Notes: generated from the letters alone by a model not told the origin. A DNA stretch of 64,000 nucleotides from Micavibrio aeruginosavorus ARL-13 (GCF_000226315.1 NC_016026.1:434001-498000), one strand, 5' to 3'; positions 27,644 through 37,140 are shown, counted from the stretch's first letter. A program made the numbers and translations.

Positions 27644-28252
27644 ATGGCGGCGTGCGCATTGAATTATCGATTTTTCGTGACGGCTCTGGTTGTGGCTGTG
27701 TTGACGGCGACGGGTCCGGTTTGGGCCCAGACCGCGAAGAATAACGGCACCACCAGCGGCAGCGCCGTGTACAACAGCACGAAGTCGAGCGGGAATGCTA
27801 CGGCTCCAACAGGGGGCGTTTATAATTCAACGAAGAAAGAAAGCGGGGCCTCGCCTCTGTTCACCAAACGCGAAACGGCGAACGCTTTGCCGAACGCCGT
27901 GCCGAACGGGCGGTCTTATGGCATGAAGGGGACGCAGGTGTCCAAGCCCGTTGACCCGAACAAATTGTACAAGGACAATCAGGCCGCCAAGGCCGCGCAG
28001 GCCCAGCAAAATGCCAGCGAACGCAGCGCCCGGGCCGCGCAGATCAAGGCGCAGTTTGAGGCGCAGATGAAGCAGGCGCAGAAAAAAGCGGAACAATCCG
28101 GGGCAAGCGCGGGGGGCGTGACCGGTGCGACGGCCCAGGCCCAAACCAATCCGGCGGATCCGTATAACGGGGCGAACGTTGTTTTTTCCAATCCACGTGC
28201 GGAGAAGGACAAGGCCGACGCGCCGCGTAAATTGTTCAATTCGTCACGCTGA
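27644..28252 (+). CDS. Secreted low-complexity protein, 202 aa
   Basis: The signal peptide (VVAVLTATGPVWA) would be cleaved before Gln29. The mature part is Asn/Ser/Thr/Ala/Lys-rich with a near-repeat, SAVYNSTKSSG and GGVYNSTKKESG, then a long Ala/Gln/Lys helix (about 118-170) and an Ala/Gln/Thr tail. The ATG at 27644 follows GAGGGG; the open frame begins 25 codons earlier without a ribosome site or signal. Function unknown, probably periplasmic or exported. Confidence 0.75.
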   Translation: MAACALNYRFFVTALVVAVLTATGPVWAQTAKNNGTTSGSAVYNSTKSSGNATAPTGGVYNSTKKESGASPLFTKRETANALPNAVPNGRSYGMKGTQVSKPVDPNKLYKDNQAAKAAQAQQNASERSARAAQIKAQFEAQMKQAQKKAEQSGASAGGVTGATAQAQTNPADPYNGANVVFSNPRAEKDKADAPRKLFNSSR

Positions 28253-28270
28253 TCCGTTTGCATTCTTTCT

Positions 28271-29101
28271 GTGTCGATTGATCCTTCATTGTTGATGGTT
28301 TGGGGACCGCTCTTGGCGCTGCTGGGGGCGGTTTCCGGTTTTCTGGCCGGGTTGTTGGGTATTGGCGGGGGCATCGTTCTGGTGCCGGGGCTGTATTTCA
28401 TGTTTGCGGCGCTGGGGTTTGCGCCGGATCATCTGATGCATGTCGCGGTGGGGACATCGCTGGCCGTGATTATCCCGACGGGGTTGTCATCCGTGCGTGC
28501 GCACGCGTACCGGGGCAGTGTGCGAATGGATTTAATCAAATCCATCGGTATCGGGATTGTGGCGGGCGTTTTGATGGGGACGTTGATTGCGGATTCCATT
28601 TCCGGCCAGTCGTTGAAAATGGTTTTTGCCTTTGCATTGGCCGCGTTGGCCGTGATCATGTTGGTCGATCCGCGCCGGACCACGGTGTGGAATGATGTGC
28701 CGGACCAGCCATGGCGCACGGTGGCGGGGGCTGTGATCGGGTGTTTATCAACCCTGATGGGCATCGGTGGCGCAACGGTCAGTGTGCCCTTTATGACCAT
28801 GGGGCGCGTGGATATGCGTCAGGCGGTTGGAACGGCATCGGCACTGGGGCTGGTGATTTCAATTCCGGCGATGATGGGATTTATCCTGATCGGTTGGTCC
28901 GCGCCGGATCGCCCGCCTTTCAGTCTGGGGTTCGTGAATATGCTGGCCGCCATCATGATTATTCCGCTGGCGGTCGCCTTTGCGCCGCTGGGCGCGCGCG
29001 TGGCGCATGCCATTCCCGTTGATATGTTGCGGCGGGTTTTTGCCGTGTTCCTGATCATTGTTGCCGCACGGATGATGATGGATGTTTTCAACCTATCGTG
29101 A
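28271..29101 (+). CDS. TauE/SafE family permease
   Basis: A 276-residue membrane protein with about eight helices in two homologous halves, each opening with a Gly-rich motif: AGLLGIGGGIVLVPGLYF and STLMGIGGATVSVPFM. These are hallmarks of the TauE/SafE (sulfite/organosulfur exporter) family. The start is GTG. It ends inside the next gene by 20 bases, so it may be co-transcribed with the polysaccharide locus. The substrate is unknown. Confidence 0.9.
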   Translation: MSIDPSLLMVWGPLLALLGAVSGFLAGLLGIGGGIVLVPGLYFMFAALGFAPDHLMHVAVGTSLAVIIPTGLSSVRAHAYRGSVRMDLIKSIGIGIVAGVLMGTLIADSISGQSLKMVFAFALAALAVIMLVDPRRTTVWNDVPDQPWRTVAGAVIGCLSTLMGIGGATVSVPFMTMGRVDMRQAVGTASALGLVISIPAMMGFILIGWSAPDRPPFSLGFVNMLAAIMIIPLAVAFAPLGARVAHAIPVDMLRRVFAVFLIIVAARMMMDVFNLS

Positions 29102-30362
29102 TGTGCAATGCGCGGCGTTATGTGCCGCGATTTTGGTCTACGCCCTGTGGGGCGAACCCACGCCGCCCGCTTTTGGCTGGCCCGAAATTCTTGTTGGGGT
29201 GTTGCTGACCGCGGCGGTGGGGTTGCGGTCCTTTGCGCGGGCTGTGACACCGGTGCGTGGTGATGCGCATCCGTTTTGGTTCCGGGCGGGGCAATTTTTC
29301 CTTCTGTATGGTCTGAGCGTGCCGCTGGTGGGTGCGGTGATCGCCGGGGCCAGCCCCGGTAACATCGTGCGTGATATCGTCCCATTCCTGTTTATGCTGT
29401 TGCCCGTGTTTATGGTTGATACCGTGCGTGACCGGGTGCGGTGGCATTTTATTGTGACGGCTTGTGTTGTCGTTCTTGGCGTTATTTTTGCCGCGCGTGT
29501 TGTTGCGCCACTGGCGCTGGCCAGTTCCGGTATGGATCATGCCGCGCAACTGGGTATGAATCTGAGCGGGCAAGATCCGCGCCGTCTGGCCAACGCGCCG
29601 AGCGTTTTGTTTGCCGCGATGGCGTTGCTGGGGGCGGCGGGGTGGATCATCACCCGACGGATCAACGCGAACGCTATGATAAGCGCCGCGATATTATCGG
29701 GTGTGGCATTGATCCCGCTGGCGGCGATGGCGTTGGTGTTGCAACGGGCGTCACTGGGGTTGCTGGCTTTGGGGCTGGCCTTCTGGATCGCGATTGGCAT
29801 CGTCAAAAAACCACGTCGCATGGTGGTGCCGCTTTTGGGTCTTGCGGTGTTGTGTCTGATGGTGTGGGCCCCCTTGGCCGATGTGGTGGCGGGGCTGGCG
29901 CACAAGAACGTCATGGTCGGGGCCAATATGCGGTGGCAGGAAGCGGCCGCCGTGCGGGACGCCCTGCACGGAATCGGGGCCATCCTGTTTGGGAATGGGT
30001 GGGGGGCAACCGTCCAATCCCCGGCGGTGGGGGACAGCATCGTCACATTTACCCACAACCTTGGCACGACGTTATGGCTTAAATCCGGTCTGATCGGGGT
30101 GGGGCTGGGGTTGGCCTATTTCGGGGGCTTGGCCCTTGCTTTGATACGGTTTTTGCCGATTCACCCGATTTTGGTCGTGGCGCTGGGCGCGCCCATGGTC
30201 ATCGACTATCTGCTCTATGCCAGCTTTAAGTCATTGGATTTCGGTCTTATTTTGCTTCTGGCTGCATTGTATAGCGCCCGGACCGCAGCCGTGTCCCCCG
30301 GTGGACAGCCCGGCAATCCTGTTGTATTCAAAACCATACCCAATAACGCAGATTTTAAATGA
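29082..30362 (+). CDS. O-antigen polymerase/ligase-like membrane protein
   Basis: A 426-residue hydrophobic protein with about eleven helices and a periplasmic loop near residue 275-325 that contains a GNGWGATVQSP segment followed by TFTHNLGTTLWLKSGLIG, the H-N-x-x-x-x pattern typical of Wzy/ExoQ-like polymerases. In this locus it most likely polymerises the repeat unit built by the nearby glycosyltransferases. It starts within the TauE-like gene and ends 7 bases before the next. Confidence 0.8.
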   Translation: MFSTYRDVQCAALCAAILVYALWGEPTPPAFGWPEILVGVLLTAAVGLRSFARAVTPVRGDAHPFWFRAGQFFLLYGLSVPLVGAVIAGASPGNIVRDIVPFLFMLLPVFMVDTVRDRVRWHFIVTACVVVLGVIFAARVVAPLALASSGMDHAAQLGMNLSGQDPRRLANAPSVLFAAMALLGAAGWIITRRINANAMISAAILSGVALIPLAAMALVLQRASLGLLALGLAFWIAIGIVKKPRRMVVPLLGLAVLCLMVWAPLADVVAGLAHKNVMVGANMRWQEAAAVRDALHGIGAILFGNGWGATVQSPAVGDSIVTFTHNLGTTLWLKSGLIGVGLGLAYFGGLALALIRFLPIHPILVVALGAPMVIDYLLYASFKSLDFGLILLLAALYSARTAAVSPGGQPGNPVVFKTIPNNADFK

Positions 30363-30369
30363 TTTCGGG

Positions 30370-31701
30370 ATGAGCAGACCGTCCGTCATATTTTTCAACC
30401 GTGTATACCCCTCGGACCGGGGGGCGACGGGCCGTGTCCTGCGCGATCTGGCGCGGGCGATGGCGCGTGATGGCTGGGCGGTGACGGTGGTGACGACCGC
30501 ATCCGTGGCGCGTGAAGACCGCGACGGTGACGTGCGCGTGATCCGTCTGAAATCGAATACAAAATCCCGCAACCTGTTCACCTATGGCGCGGCCTGGGTG
30601 CGCATGATGATTGCGGGTTTGAAATTGCCGCGCCCCGATTTGATCGTCACGATGACCGATCCGCCGATGATGGTGGTTGCCGGTGGCATCATGGCGCGTG
30701 CCCGTAAAACCAAACACATCCATTGGTGTCAGGATCTGTACCCGGACTTGTTGCCCTCCATCGGTATCCGCTTGCCTGATTTTATGATGAGCGGGTTGAG
30801 CGCACTGTCATTCAACGCGATGCGCCGTTGTGAAAAAATTGTTGTGATTGGCCGGTGCATGGCCCGTCAATTGACGAAAACCGGATTGGACCCGAAGCGC
30901 ATTGCGGTTATTCCCAATTGGCCGGATCAGGAACTGACCCGCACGATGACGGATGCAATGAACGAAGCGGCGGTTGAAGCCGATGCGTCCATCCCCGCCA
31001 AGCCATTCGAAGAATTGTTCAAGGATGATGGCGCGCCGAAATTCCGCGTTCTGTATGCCGGAACGATTGGCCGGGCGCATCCGATTCACACCATTGTCGA
31101 TGCGGCGGCCATTCTGCAACATCAATGCCCGGATATTGAATTTGTATTCGTGGGTGATGGCCCGGGGCTGGACCGTCTGGCGCATGAACGCGCGCGCCGC
31201 GGCTTGGAAAATATTCGTCTGCTGCCGCGCCAGCCGAACCGCCGTTTGCGCCCGCTGATGGAAAGCGGCGATGTTCACATCATTTCAATGAAGCATGATG
31301 CGGCCGGGTTGCTGGTTCCGTCCAAACTTTATTCTGCGCTGGCCGTTGGTCGCCCGTGTGTGTTCGTCGGCCCGATGAACAGCGAAGTGGCCAAGGTTAT
31401 TTCCGATTTCCATGCCGGCGCCGTTGTGGCCCAGGGTGAGCCGGAAACATTGGCACAAACCATCCTGACCCTGCGTATGGATGGGAACGCGTGGCACAAT
31501 GCCCATGATGGCTCGGCGCAGGCCGGGCGCATTTTCGTGCCGTCCGAATCCATCAATGCGTGGATCAAACGGGCTCGTGACGTGGTGGGTCGTCCGCTGA
31601 CACCGCCGTCGGCCAAGCCGAAGGTTACCGTGCCCACCCCGGTGGCGCAGGATAATGCGGTTCAACAGCCCCCATCCGTGACCATTCACGCAGCCGAGTA
31701 A
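30370..31701 (+). CDS. Family 4 glycosyltransferase
   Basis: A 443-residue GT-B enzyme. Seen: N-terminal FFNRVYPSDRGATGRVLRDL, an N-domain with VTMTDPPMM, the C-domain Rossmann strand FRVLYAGTIGRAH and the sugar-nucleotide binding part with VFVGDGPGLDRL and AAGLLVPSKLYSALAVGRPCVF (the E-x7-E is changed to a K-containing form). The C-terminus is a Pro/Val-rich extension of about 40 residues. The open frame extends upstream; ATG at 30370 is taken because it precedes the conserved N-terminus. It transfers a sugar in exopolysaccharide assembly; the donor is unknown. Confidence 0.85.
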   Translation: MSRPSVIFFNRVYPSDRGATGRVLRDLARAMARDGWAVTVVTTASVAREDRDGDVRVIRLKSNTKSRNLFTYGAAWVRMMIAGLKLPRPDLIVTMTDPPMMVVAGGIMARARKTKHIHWCQDLYPDLLPSIGIRLPDFMMSGLSALSFNAMRRCEKIVVIGRCMARQLTKTGLDPKRIAVIPNWPDQELTRTMTDAMNEAAVEADASIPAKPFEELFKDDGAPKFRVLYAGTIGRAHPIHTIVDAAAILQHQCPDIEFVFVGDGPGLDRLAHERARRGLENIRLLPRQPNRRLRPLMESGDVHIISMKHDAAGLLVPSKLYSALAVGRPCVFVGPMNSEVAKVISDFHAGAVVAQGEPETLAQTILTLRMDGNAWHNAHDGSAQAGRIFVPSESINAWIKRARDVVGRPLTPPSAKPKVTVPTPVAQDNAVQQPPSVTIHAAE

Positions 31702-31704
31702 TTT

Positions 31705-32565
31705 ATGTCCACACACAGCCAGACCATGAATGCCCCGGAACCCGATCTGATCGATCTGTTGCGCGATTGGTGGCGTTTGCGCGGATGGATCATGGCGGGC
31801 ATGGTTGCGGGCGTGCTGGCGGCCTTTGCTTTTCTGGCGCTGGCCGTGCCGCAATACCGGGTCAGCATGCTGATCGCCCCGGCGGATCGCGGGACGGGCA
31901 CGGATATCAAGGCGTTGCTGCCCGATAACGCAACCTTTGCCTTGCAATATCTGGCCAGCTCCATCGGGGCGCAGGATACGACCGATTTCTCCCGACTGGA
32001 AAATATCATGCGCGGGGCCGATGTGGCCGCAATTGTGATGAAGAACAAGGATGTGGCGGATGGTGTGCGGGCATCGCGGTCCTTGCGTATTTCCGCGGGG
32101 GCGGACATTCGTGATCCGGCGGAATTGGCCGACTGGATGGCGCGCACGATTAAAATTGAACCCGTTGGCACCACCACAATGCGCCGCGTTGTTCTGAACC
32201 ATCCGGATCGCGAATGGGCGACCGGTTTTTTAACGCTGGTGCATGATGCGGCGGATCGTTTGATCCGCAATGATGTGCGCACGCGGGCCGATGCGCGCTC
32301 TGCCTATTTACAGGACGCTTTGCGCCGCACCGATCACCCGGACCACCGCCGGGCGCTGACCAATCTGCTGATGGAACAGGAACATGTCCGCATGATGCTG
32401 GCGATGGATGAAGCTTTTGCCGCCGTGATTGCGGAATCGCCCTCGGCGTCCGCCCGCGCGGTGTGGCCGCGTAAATCCATCGTTCTGCCCGCCTTTGTCT
32501 TTGCCGGGGCCGTGCTCTTCTATTGCCTGGGGCTAATCTTCGGTCGCCGTGATCGCCATGCCTGA
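31705..32565 (+). CDS. Wzz-like chain-length/co-polymerase protein
   Basis: A 286-residue protein with two membrane helices (about residues 29-50 and 258-280) flanking a periplasmic helical domain; the N-terminal signature with IDLLRDWWRLRGW matches the Wzz/PCP family. It lacks a tyrosine kinase domain. It would set polysaccharide length with the polymerase encoded two genes upstream. Its end overlaps the next gene. Confidence 0.8.
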   Translation: MSTHSQTMNAPEPDLIDLLRDWWRLRGWIMAGMVAGVLAAFAFLALAVPQYRVSMLIAPADRGTGTDIKALLPDNATFALQYLASSIGAQDTTDFSRLENIMRGADVAAIVMKNKDVADGVRASRSLRISAGADIRDPAELADWMARTIKIEPVGTTTMRRVVLNHPDREWATGFLTLVHDAADRLIRNDVRTRADARSAYLQDALRRTDHPDHRRALTNLLMEQEHVRMMLAMDEAFAAVIAESPSASARAVWPRKSIVLPAFVFAGAVLFYCLGLIFGRRDRHA

Positions 32566-33403
32566 CCATCCGGTCATTCCCGTTTCCGTTATTATCGTGA
32601 CCAAGGGCGAGGGGGCATTCCTGTCGCCCACACTGGCTGCGTTGTCCGGCTTTGATCAAATCATCGTGGTCGACAGCGGCGGTGATGCCGATACGTTTTC
32701 CGTGGCGCAATCCTTTGGTGCGGACACGGTTGCCTATACATGGGATGGGGCGTATCCGAAAAAACGGCAATGGTGCCTGGATCATGTGACATTGGCCCAT
32801 GATTGGGTGTTTTTTGTCGATGCGGATGAAATTGTCACGCCGGACCTGACCCGTGCGATTGCCGATTTGTTTGTATCGGGTGCGCCGGATGCGGATGGGT
32901 ATTTCGTGCGCGGGCGTTACGTCTGGGGTGGGCGGGTCCTGCGCTTTGGACTGACCAATAACAAACTGGCGTTGTTCAACCGCCATGCCTTCATGTTCCC
33001 GGTCGTCGATGATCTGGGTTTGCCGGGTATGGGGGAGATTGAGGGGCATTATCAACCCGTGGCAAAAAAATCGGGCGCGCGGATTGGTGTGCTGTCCCCG
33101 ATGCTGACCCATGATGCGGCGACGGACCCGGCCCGGTGGTATGAACGGCATGAACGCTACGCCCAATGGGAAGCGGGCATGAACGCGCGCAATGCGTGGC
33201 CTGTTGACCCTGTGGCCGGGCGGCATCGTTTGAAACGGATCTTTCGCGCATTGCCCGCCCGGGGTGTCGTGGCGTTCTTATATTGCTATGTCTGGAGATG
33301 CGGGTTTCTGGATGGATGGGCGGGGTTTGATTTTGCCCGCGCGCGCGGCTGGTATTATCACCGTATCGCGGCGTTATCACGCCGGGCCTTCAATGCCCAA
33401 TAA
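32558..33403 (+). CDS. Family 2 glycosyltransferase (WaaE/KdtX-like)
   Basis: A 281-residue GT-A enzyme. Seen: the start PVSVIIVTKGEGAFLSPTL, the Asp-rich FFVDADEIVTPDL (D-x-D), YFVRGRYVWGGRVLRFG and the family's W-Y-x-R-x-E-R-Y pattern. The length and these motifs resemble WaaE/KdtX-type GT2 proteins. The ATG at 32558 is taken; a GTG three codons earlier (32549) is possible. It overlaps the Wzz-like gene by eight bases and the converging GT2 gene by 46. Confidence 0.83.
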   Translation: MPDHPVIPVSVIIVTKGEGAFLSPTLAALSGFDQIIVVDSGGDADTFSVAQSFGADTVAYTWDGAYPKKRQWCLDHVTLAHDWVFFVDADEIVTPDLTRAIADLFVSGAPDADGYFVRGRYVWGGRVLRFGLTNNKLALFNRHAFMFPVVDDLGLPGMGEIEGHYQPVAKKSGARIGVLSPMLTHDAATDPARWYERHERYAQWEAGMNARNAWPVDPVAGRHRLKRIFRALPARGVVAFLYCYVWRCGFLDGWAGFDFARARGWYYHRIAALSRRAFNAQ

Positions 33404-34311
33404 AGGGGCGGGCATATCCGCCGTACACCCATATTGATCATCTGTAATGTTGTAATGGCCCGGTTCCTGATGGGGCCAACCACACCCAATTCCCGGCGAA
33501 TGTCAAATTGCTCCCGCCGCCCGAGCGCGGTGCGGGTTTGGGACAGGCCGCCATGGGCGAAAAGGCAAAACGGGGCGGGCACATAATAAATCGCCCGTGT
33601 TGCCCCAAGTGTTTGCAGGGTGAATTTATAATCCGCCGCGATTTTATACCGCGTGTCGTAGTGCATATCGCCGATAACGTTGCGGGCATAGACCATGGCT
33701 TGATGATGCGTGAACATGCCCAGATCCACCTTGATAAAGGGACGGGCGGCTTTATAGGCTGTTTGCCCATCGGGCAGCGTTTCCAGCGCATCGCCGTAAA
33801 TAAAGCCGGGCTTTGTGCTGGCCATGCCGATCAATTGCGACAAATTGCTTAAAACATTGTCATCGGCAAACTGGTCGCCACCGTTCAGGAAGATGATGTA
33901 ATCCCCTGTGGCACGGGCCAGTCCCTTGTTCATTGCGTCATACAGGCCCGCATCGGGTTCGCTGGTCCAGAGGATTGCACGCCCCCCAGTGCCATTTTCT
34001 CTCCCCCCACCCAGCCTCCCCCCTCGCTGAGGGGGGAGGGGTATTTCTTCCTCCACCCTCACCTCTTGCTCAGGGGGAAGCAGTATTTCTTCTTCTTCTT
34101 TCCTCCCCTCTTGTAAAGGGGGGAGGGTAGGGTGGGGGGATGAAGGGGTTTGGGAAGATAAATTTTGCAAATATGCCACCGTGCCATCATCCGATGCACC
34201 GTCAATCACGATCCATTCGTAATCGGTGCAGGTCTGGGATTGAACGGATTTATATGTGGCGTGTAACCCGGCCAGATCATTCCGAGTGATGGTGACGATG
34301 CTGAACATCAT
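33358..34311 (-). CDS. Family 2 glycosyltransferase with in-frame palindromic insert
   Basis: A 317-residue GT2 enzyme of the WcaA/PGL group. The start MMFSIVTITRNDLAGLHATY, the nucleotide-binding WIVIDGASDDGT, SEPDAGLYDAMNKGLARATG and the GD in FLNGGDQF are typical. Between YLQNL and WTSEPDAG, where relatives have a few residues, lies a Pro/Glu/Arg/Gly-rich stretch of about 53 residues (about 55-107) encoded by a palindromic element. Frame is kept through it and the rest of the protein looks intact, so activity is plausible. Its start ATG overlaps the upstream export gene's stop by one base (TGATG). Confidence 0.83.
   Translation of the reverse strand: MMFSIVTITRNDLAGLHATYKSVQSQTCTDYEWIVIDGASDDGTVAYLQNLSSQTPSSPHPTLPPLQEGRKEEEEILLPPEQEVRVEEEIPLPPQRGGRLGGGRENGTGGRAILWTSEPDAGLYDAMNKGLARATGDYIIFLNGGDQFADDNVLSNLSQLIGMASTKPGFIYGDALETLPDGQTAYKAARPFIKVDLGMFTHHQAMVYARNVIGDMHYDTRYKIAADYKFTLQTLGATRAIYYVPAPFCLFAHGGLSQTRTALGRREQFDIRRELGVVGPIRNRAITTLQMINMGVRRICPPLYWALKARRDNAAIR
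33991..34149. repeat. Palindromic element inserted in a glycosyltransferase gene
   Basis: Outer arms 34003-34012 (CCCCCCACCC) and 34130-34139 (GGGTGGGGGG) are perfect inverted repeats. Inside are two C/G-rich hairpins: 34015-34024 with 34030-34039 (10-bp stem) and about 34102-34108 with 34119-34125 (CCTCCCC/GGGGAGG). The base composition is purine/pyrimidine-skewed, unlike the surrounding codons. The layout resembles the intergenic repeats common in bacteria, here inside a coding gene in the open frame. Confidence 0.85.
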
Positions 34312-37007
34312 CAATCATCATCCCGGATATCGCTCAGGAAAATGCCCGTGACGGCCAGATTGGACAGGATCTGGCTGACATCCTTCGCGCTCTCGATAAA
34401 ATCGAACGGTTTGGGGTCACGCGGCACGACAATGGTGGACCCCGGCGGGATCATGCTGGCCTTGTGGTTCCATGCGCTGATGAACAAAGGTTGAGCACTG
34501 CCATCGGGGTACAGGACAAAGGCGCGATCCTGATCCGCGAAATGGCTGGGGCCACCGGCCTCGGCAATATAATCACGCGGATTTTTGCCGTTGCGGAATT
34601 GCAGGGCGGCGGGGGATAGCACTTCGCCTTCAACCCGCACGGTCAACGGGCGGCGCGGCACGTAAATACGGTCACCAGCCTCCAGCAATATATCCAGTTC
34701 CGGTTGCACCTCCAGCACGGTGGGGTCGGCTTCAACCGTGATACGGCCTACGGCCTCGACATTCCGCAATTCGGCGGCCAGATCCTGCACCATCGCAATC
34801 TGGGTCATGTCTGGTGCGTCTTTTTCCTTGTGCAGGGCGGTGGCCAACGCACGTTCCATTTCCCGCGCGGCGGCGCGGAAGCGTTCTTCCTCGGCCTTGC
34901 GTTCGGATTCGCGGCTGAAGATGGTTCCGTCGGGATAGGCTTGGTCGGTAATACCGCCCGCGCGGGCGAACAGGTCGCGCAATGTGTCACCGGGCACCAG
35001 ATCATACTTACCGGGGTTGTTGACCTCGCCAATGATGGTAACGCTCTGGCCTTCGGCTTTGCGGAATTTCTGTTTGACGCGCACGGTGTCGCCGGGGTTG
35101 ATCGCAACCGTTTTCGGATCCGTGTCATTCATATTGACGGCGGTGCGGAACGGGATCGAGCTTTCCGTATCCGGAATGCTGGCGTCATGCGTGCGGGTCA
35201 CTTCGATATTCGATGTATTGGCTTCCAGGCTGAGACCCCCAGCCACGGCCAGAACGGAATCGAGCGTGGTGCCAGCGGCGACGGGCCATACGCCGGAATC
35301 GCGCACCGCCCCGCGCACCGAAATCGTGCGCTCTGCCAGAAAGGCGGACAGGGCTGGGTCGCCCGTGACGGTGTCCGCCGGATCTATATCGGTTTCATCA
35401 ACCGATCCGGCGGCGGGTTCGATGCTTGCTGGATTAAATTTTTGTTTCTGCAGGGCCATCATCTGCGACCGGGAAAACAGATGGACGATATCGCCATCTT
35501 TTAATTCCTGATCATATTGCCCCTGCGCCACCAGAATGGGCGGGAAGTCGAGGAAGATGCGCGCCATGCGCTCATCATCCCACCGTTCAATCGCGCCAAT
35601 CAGCGGGTAAATATCGGCCCCGAACATGGATCGGTCACTCAGCAATGCCGCCAGTGTTTTGCTGGAGGATAATGGGTGCAATCCCGGCTGGCGTGTGTGC
35701 CCGACCAACTCGACCAATCCGGCGCGTTTGTCATCGGCGCGCGCCACCATCAAAATCGATCCGTCATTTAATGCGGGTGTGAATGGATCGGTGATCGTCT
35801 CCACAGTTTCCTGGCCATTGCGATGCAGGCCCAGTTTCATGAAACGATTATTTCCCGGGCTGACCAAGCCGCCAGCCATATCCAAGGCTTCCTGCATGGA
35901 CAGAAATTCACTGGATTTTTCCGGTGCGTGTTTCATGCCCTTCAAGGCAGGCAAAATCTCATAGATGCCCGGGCGTTTTACGCCACCGGCCACGGCAATC
36001 GTGGGCCCCAGCGGCGGAACGATCAAACGGTCCCCATCACGCAGGGCCAGGTCCATGCCGCTGCTGCCATGAATCAATAGGCCGTATAGATCCACCATCG
36101 TCGTGCGGCCATCGCGGACCAGTTTGATCTGGCGCAACGATCCGTTCTTATCAATGCCGTCTGCCTGCATCAGCGCATCCAGCGCCGTGTGGAACACGGT
36201 CAAGGTTTGGCGGCCCGGTTTGCGGACATTGCCGACCACCAGCACGTTCACCTGCCGAACACTTTCCAATGAGACGTAAATATCAGTGTTGTACAAACTA
36301 TCCGCTGATGCGGCGAGGGCTTCGCGCAATTGGCCGATGGTGCGCCCGGCGGCGGAGACGGGTGGCAGATCATCAAGGATCAACAGGCCGTCTGTTGTAA
36401 TTGTATAAATGCCCTGATCGCGCCGTTGGCCGCGGAAGGTGATGTTCAGGCGGTCACCCGTGGATAAAACAAAATTGTCCTGCACCGCGCCGGCTGGTAA
36501 TGCGGCCTGTGGGGTGGGAGATGGCTCACCATCCGTCTGTTTGCCGCGCGCTTGCGTGCTGGGTGCGCTGAAATTCTCAAACAGATCGTAACCAAATTGC
36601 TCCAGCGGATCGACTACGCGACCAGCGTAAAATTCTTCGATGCTGGACAGCGGGCTGACATGGTGCCCCACCATGCGGGCCAACATTTCGTCCCGCGCCA
36701 GCAAATCGGCCAGCAGAGGTTCGTAATCCTGTGGGGTCAGTGGCGTCAGGGTTCCGGCTTTGCGGGCGGGGGGTGATGCGGCGGCTGGGGCTGCTTGCTG
36801 GTGTCCTCCGGCCTGAATATCCGTTCGGGCCTGGGTTACGCGGGCGATGTTGCGGGTATCCGTGGACCAAGGCGCAATTTGCATAGGCAGGAAATCCTGC
36901 GCCCGGGCGCTCGGCGCACCGAAGGCAAGCCCCGTCAACACCCAGACGGTGCACAGGCCGCTCTGCATAAAAAATCGGGTGGACTTGAATTTCCGGGCTC
37001 TGGCCAT
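34311..37007 (-). CDS. Giant SLBB polysaccharide export protein (Wza-like)
   Basis: An 898-residue protein with a cleavable signal peptide (cut after SARA, residue 36), a Poly_export domain at about 177-260 (GDRLNITFRGQRRDQG) and six SLBB-like repeats near 256, 336, 429, 564, 656 and 784, each with the V-x-G-x-V-x-x-P-G pattern. There is no lipobox Cys, and no C-terminal Wza-type helix is obvious. Typical Wza is about 380 residues, so this is an enlarged form. It would form the outer-membrane or periplasm-spanning channel for the polysaccharide. The open frame extends to 37169; ATG at 37007 is chosen for the signal peptide. Confidence 0.85.
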   Translation of the reverse strand: MARARKFKSTRFFMQSGLCTVWVLTGLAFGAPSARAQDFLPMQIAPWSTDTRNIARVTQARTDIQAGGHQQAAPAAASPPARKAGTLTPLTPQDYEPLLADLLARDEMLARMVGHHVSPLSSIEEFYAGRVVDPLEQFGYDLFENFSAPSTQARGKQTDGEPSPTPQAALPAGAVQDNFVLSTGDRLNITFRGQRRDQGIYTITTDGLLILDDLPPVSAAGRTIGQLREALAASADSLYNTDIYVSLESVRQVNVLVVGNVRKPGRQTLTVFHTALDALMQADGIDKNGSLRQIKLVRDGRTTMVDLYGLLIHGSSGMDLALRDGDRLIVPPLGPTIAVAGGVKRPGIYEILPALKGMKHAPEKSSEFLSMQEALDMAGGLVSPGNNRFMKLGLHRNGQETVETITDPFTPALNDGSILMVARADDKRAGLVELVGHTRQPGLHPLSSSKTLAALLSDRSMFGADIYPLIGAIERWDDERMARIFLDFPPILVAQGQYDQELKDGDIVHLFSRSQMMALQKQKFNPASIEPAAGSVDETDIDPADTVTGDPALSAFLAERTISVRGAVRDSGVWPVAAGTTLDSVLAVAGGLSLEANTSNIEVTRTHDASIPDTESSIPFRTAVNMNDTDPKTVAINPGDTVRVKQKFRKAEGQSVTIIGEVNNPGKYDLVPGDTLRDLFARAGGITDQAYPDGTIFSRESERKAEEERFRAAAREMERALATALHKEKDAPDMTQIAMVQDLAAELRNVEAVGRITVEADPTVLEVQPELDILLEAGDRIYVPRRPLTVRVEGEVLSPAALQFRNGKNPRDYIAEAGGPSHFADQDRAFVLYPDGSAQPLFISAWNHKASMIPPGSTIVVPRDPKPFDFIESAKDVSQILSNLAVTGIFLSDIRDDD

Positions 37008-37140
37008 GATATAGACGAGGTATAAATCAGTACAAAACAAAGTGGTTATATAAAACATACTATAGCAACCATTAGTATAGCCTCGTTGTTTTGGCCTTGT
37101 TAATCCCCATTCACTCCTTTGCCCCGGACAATCCAGTAAA

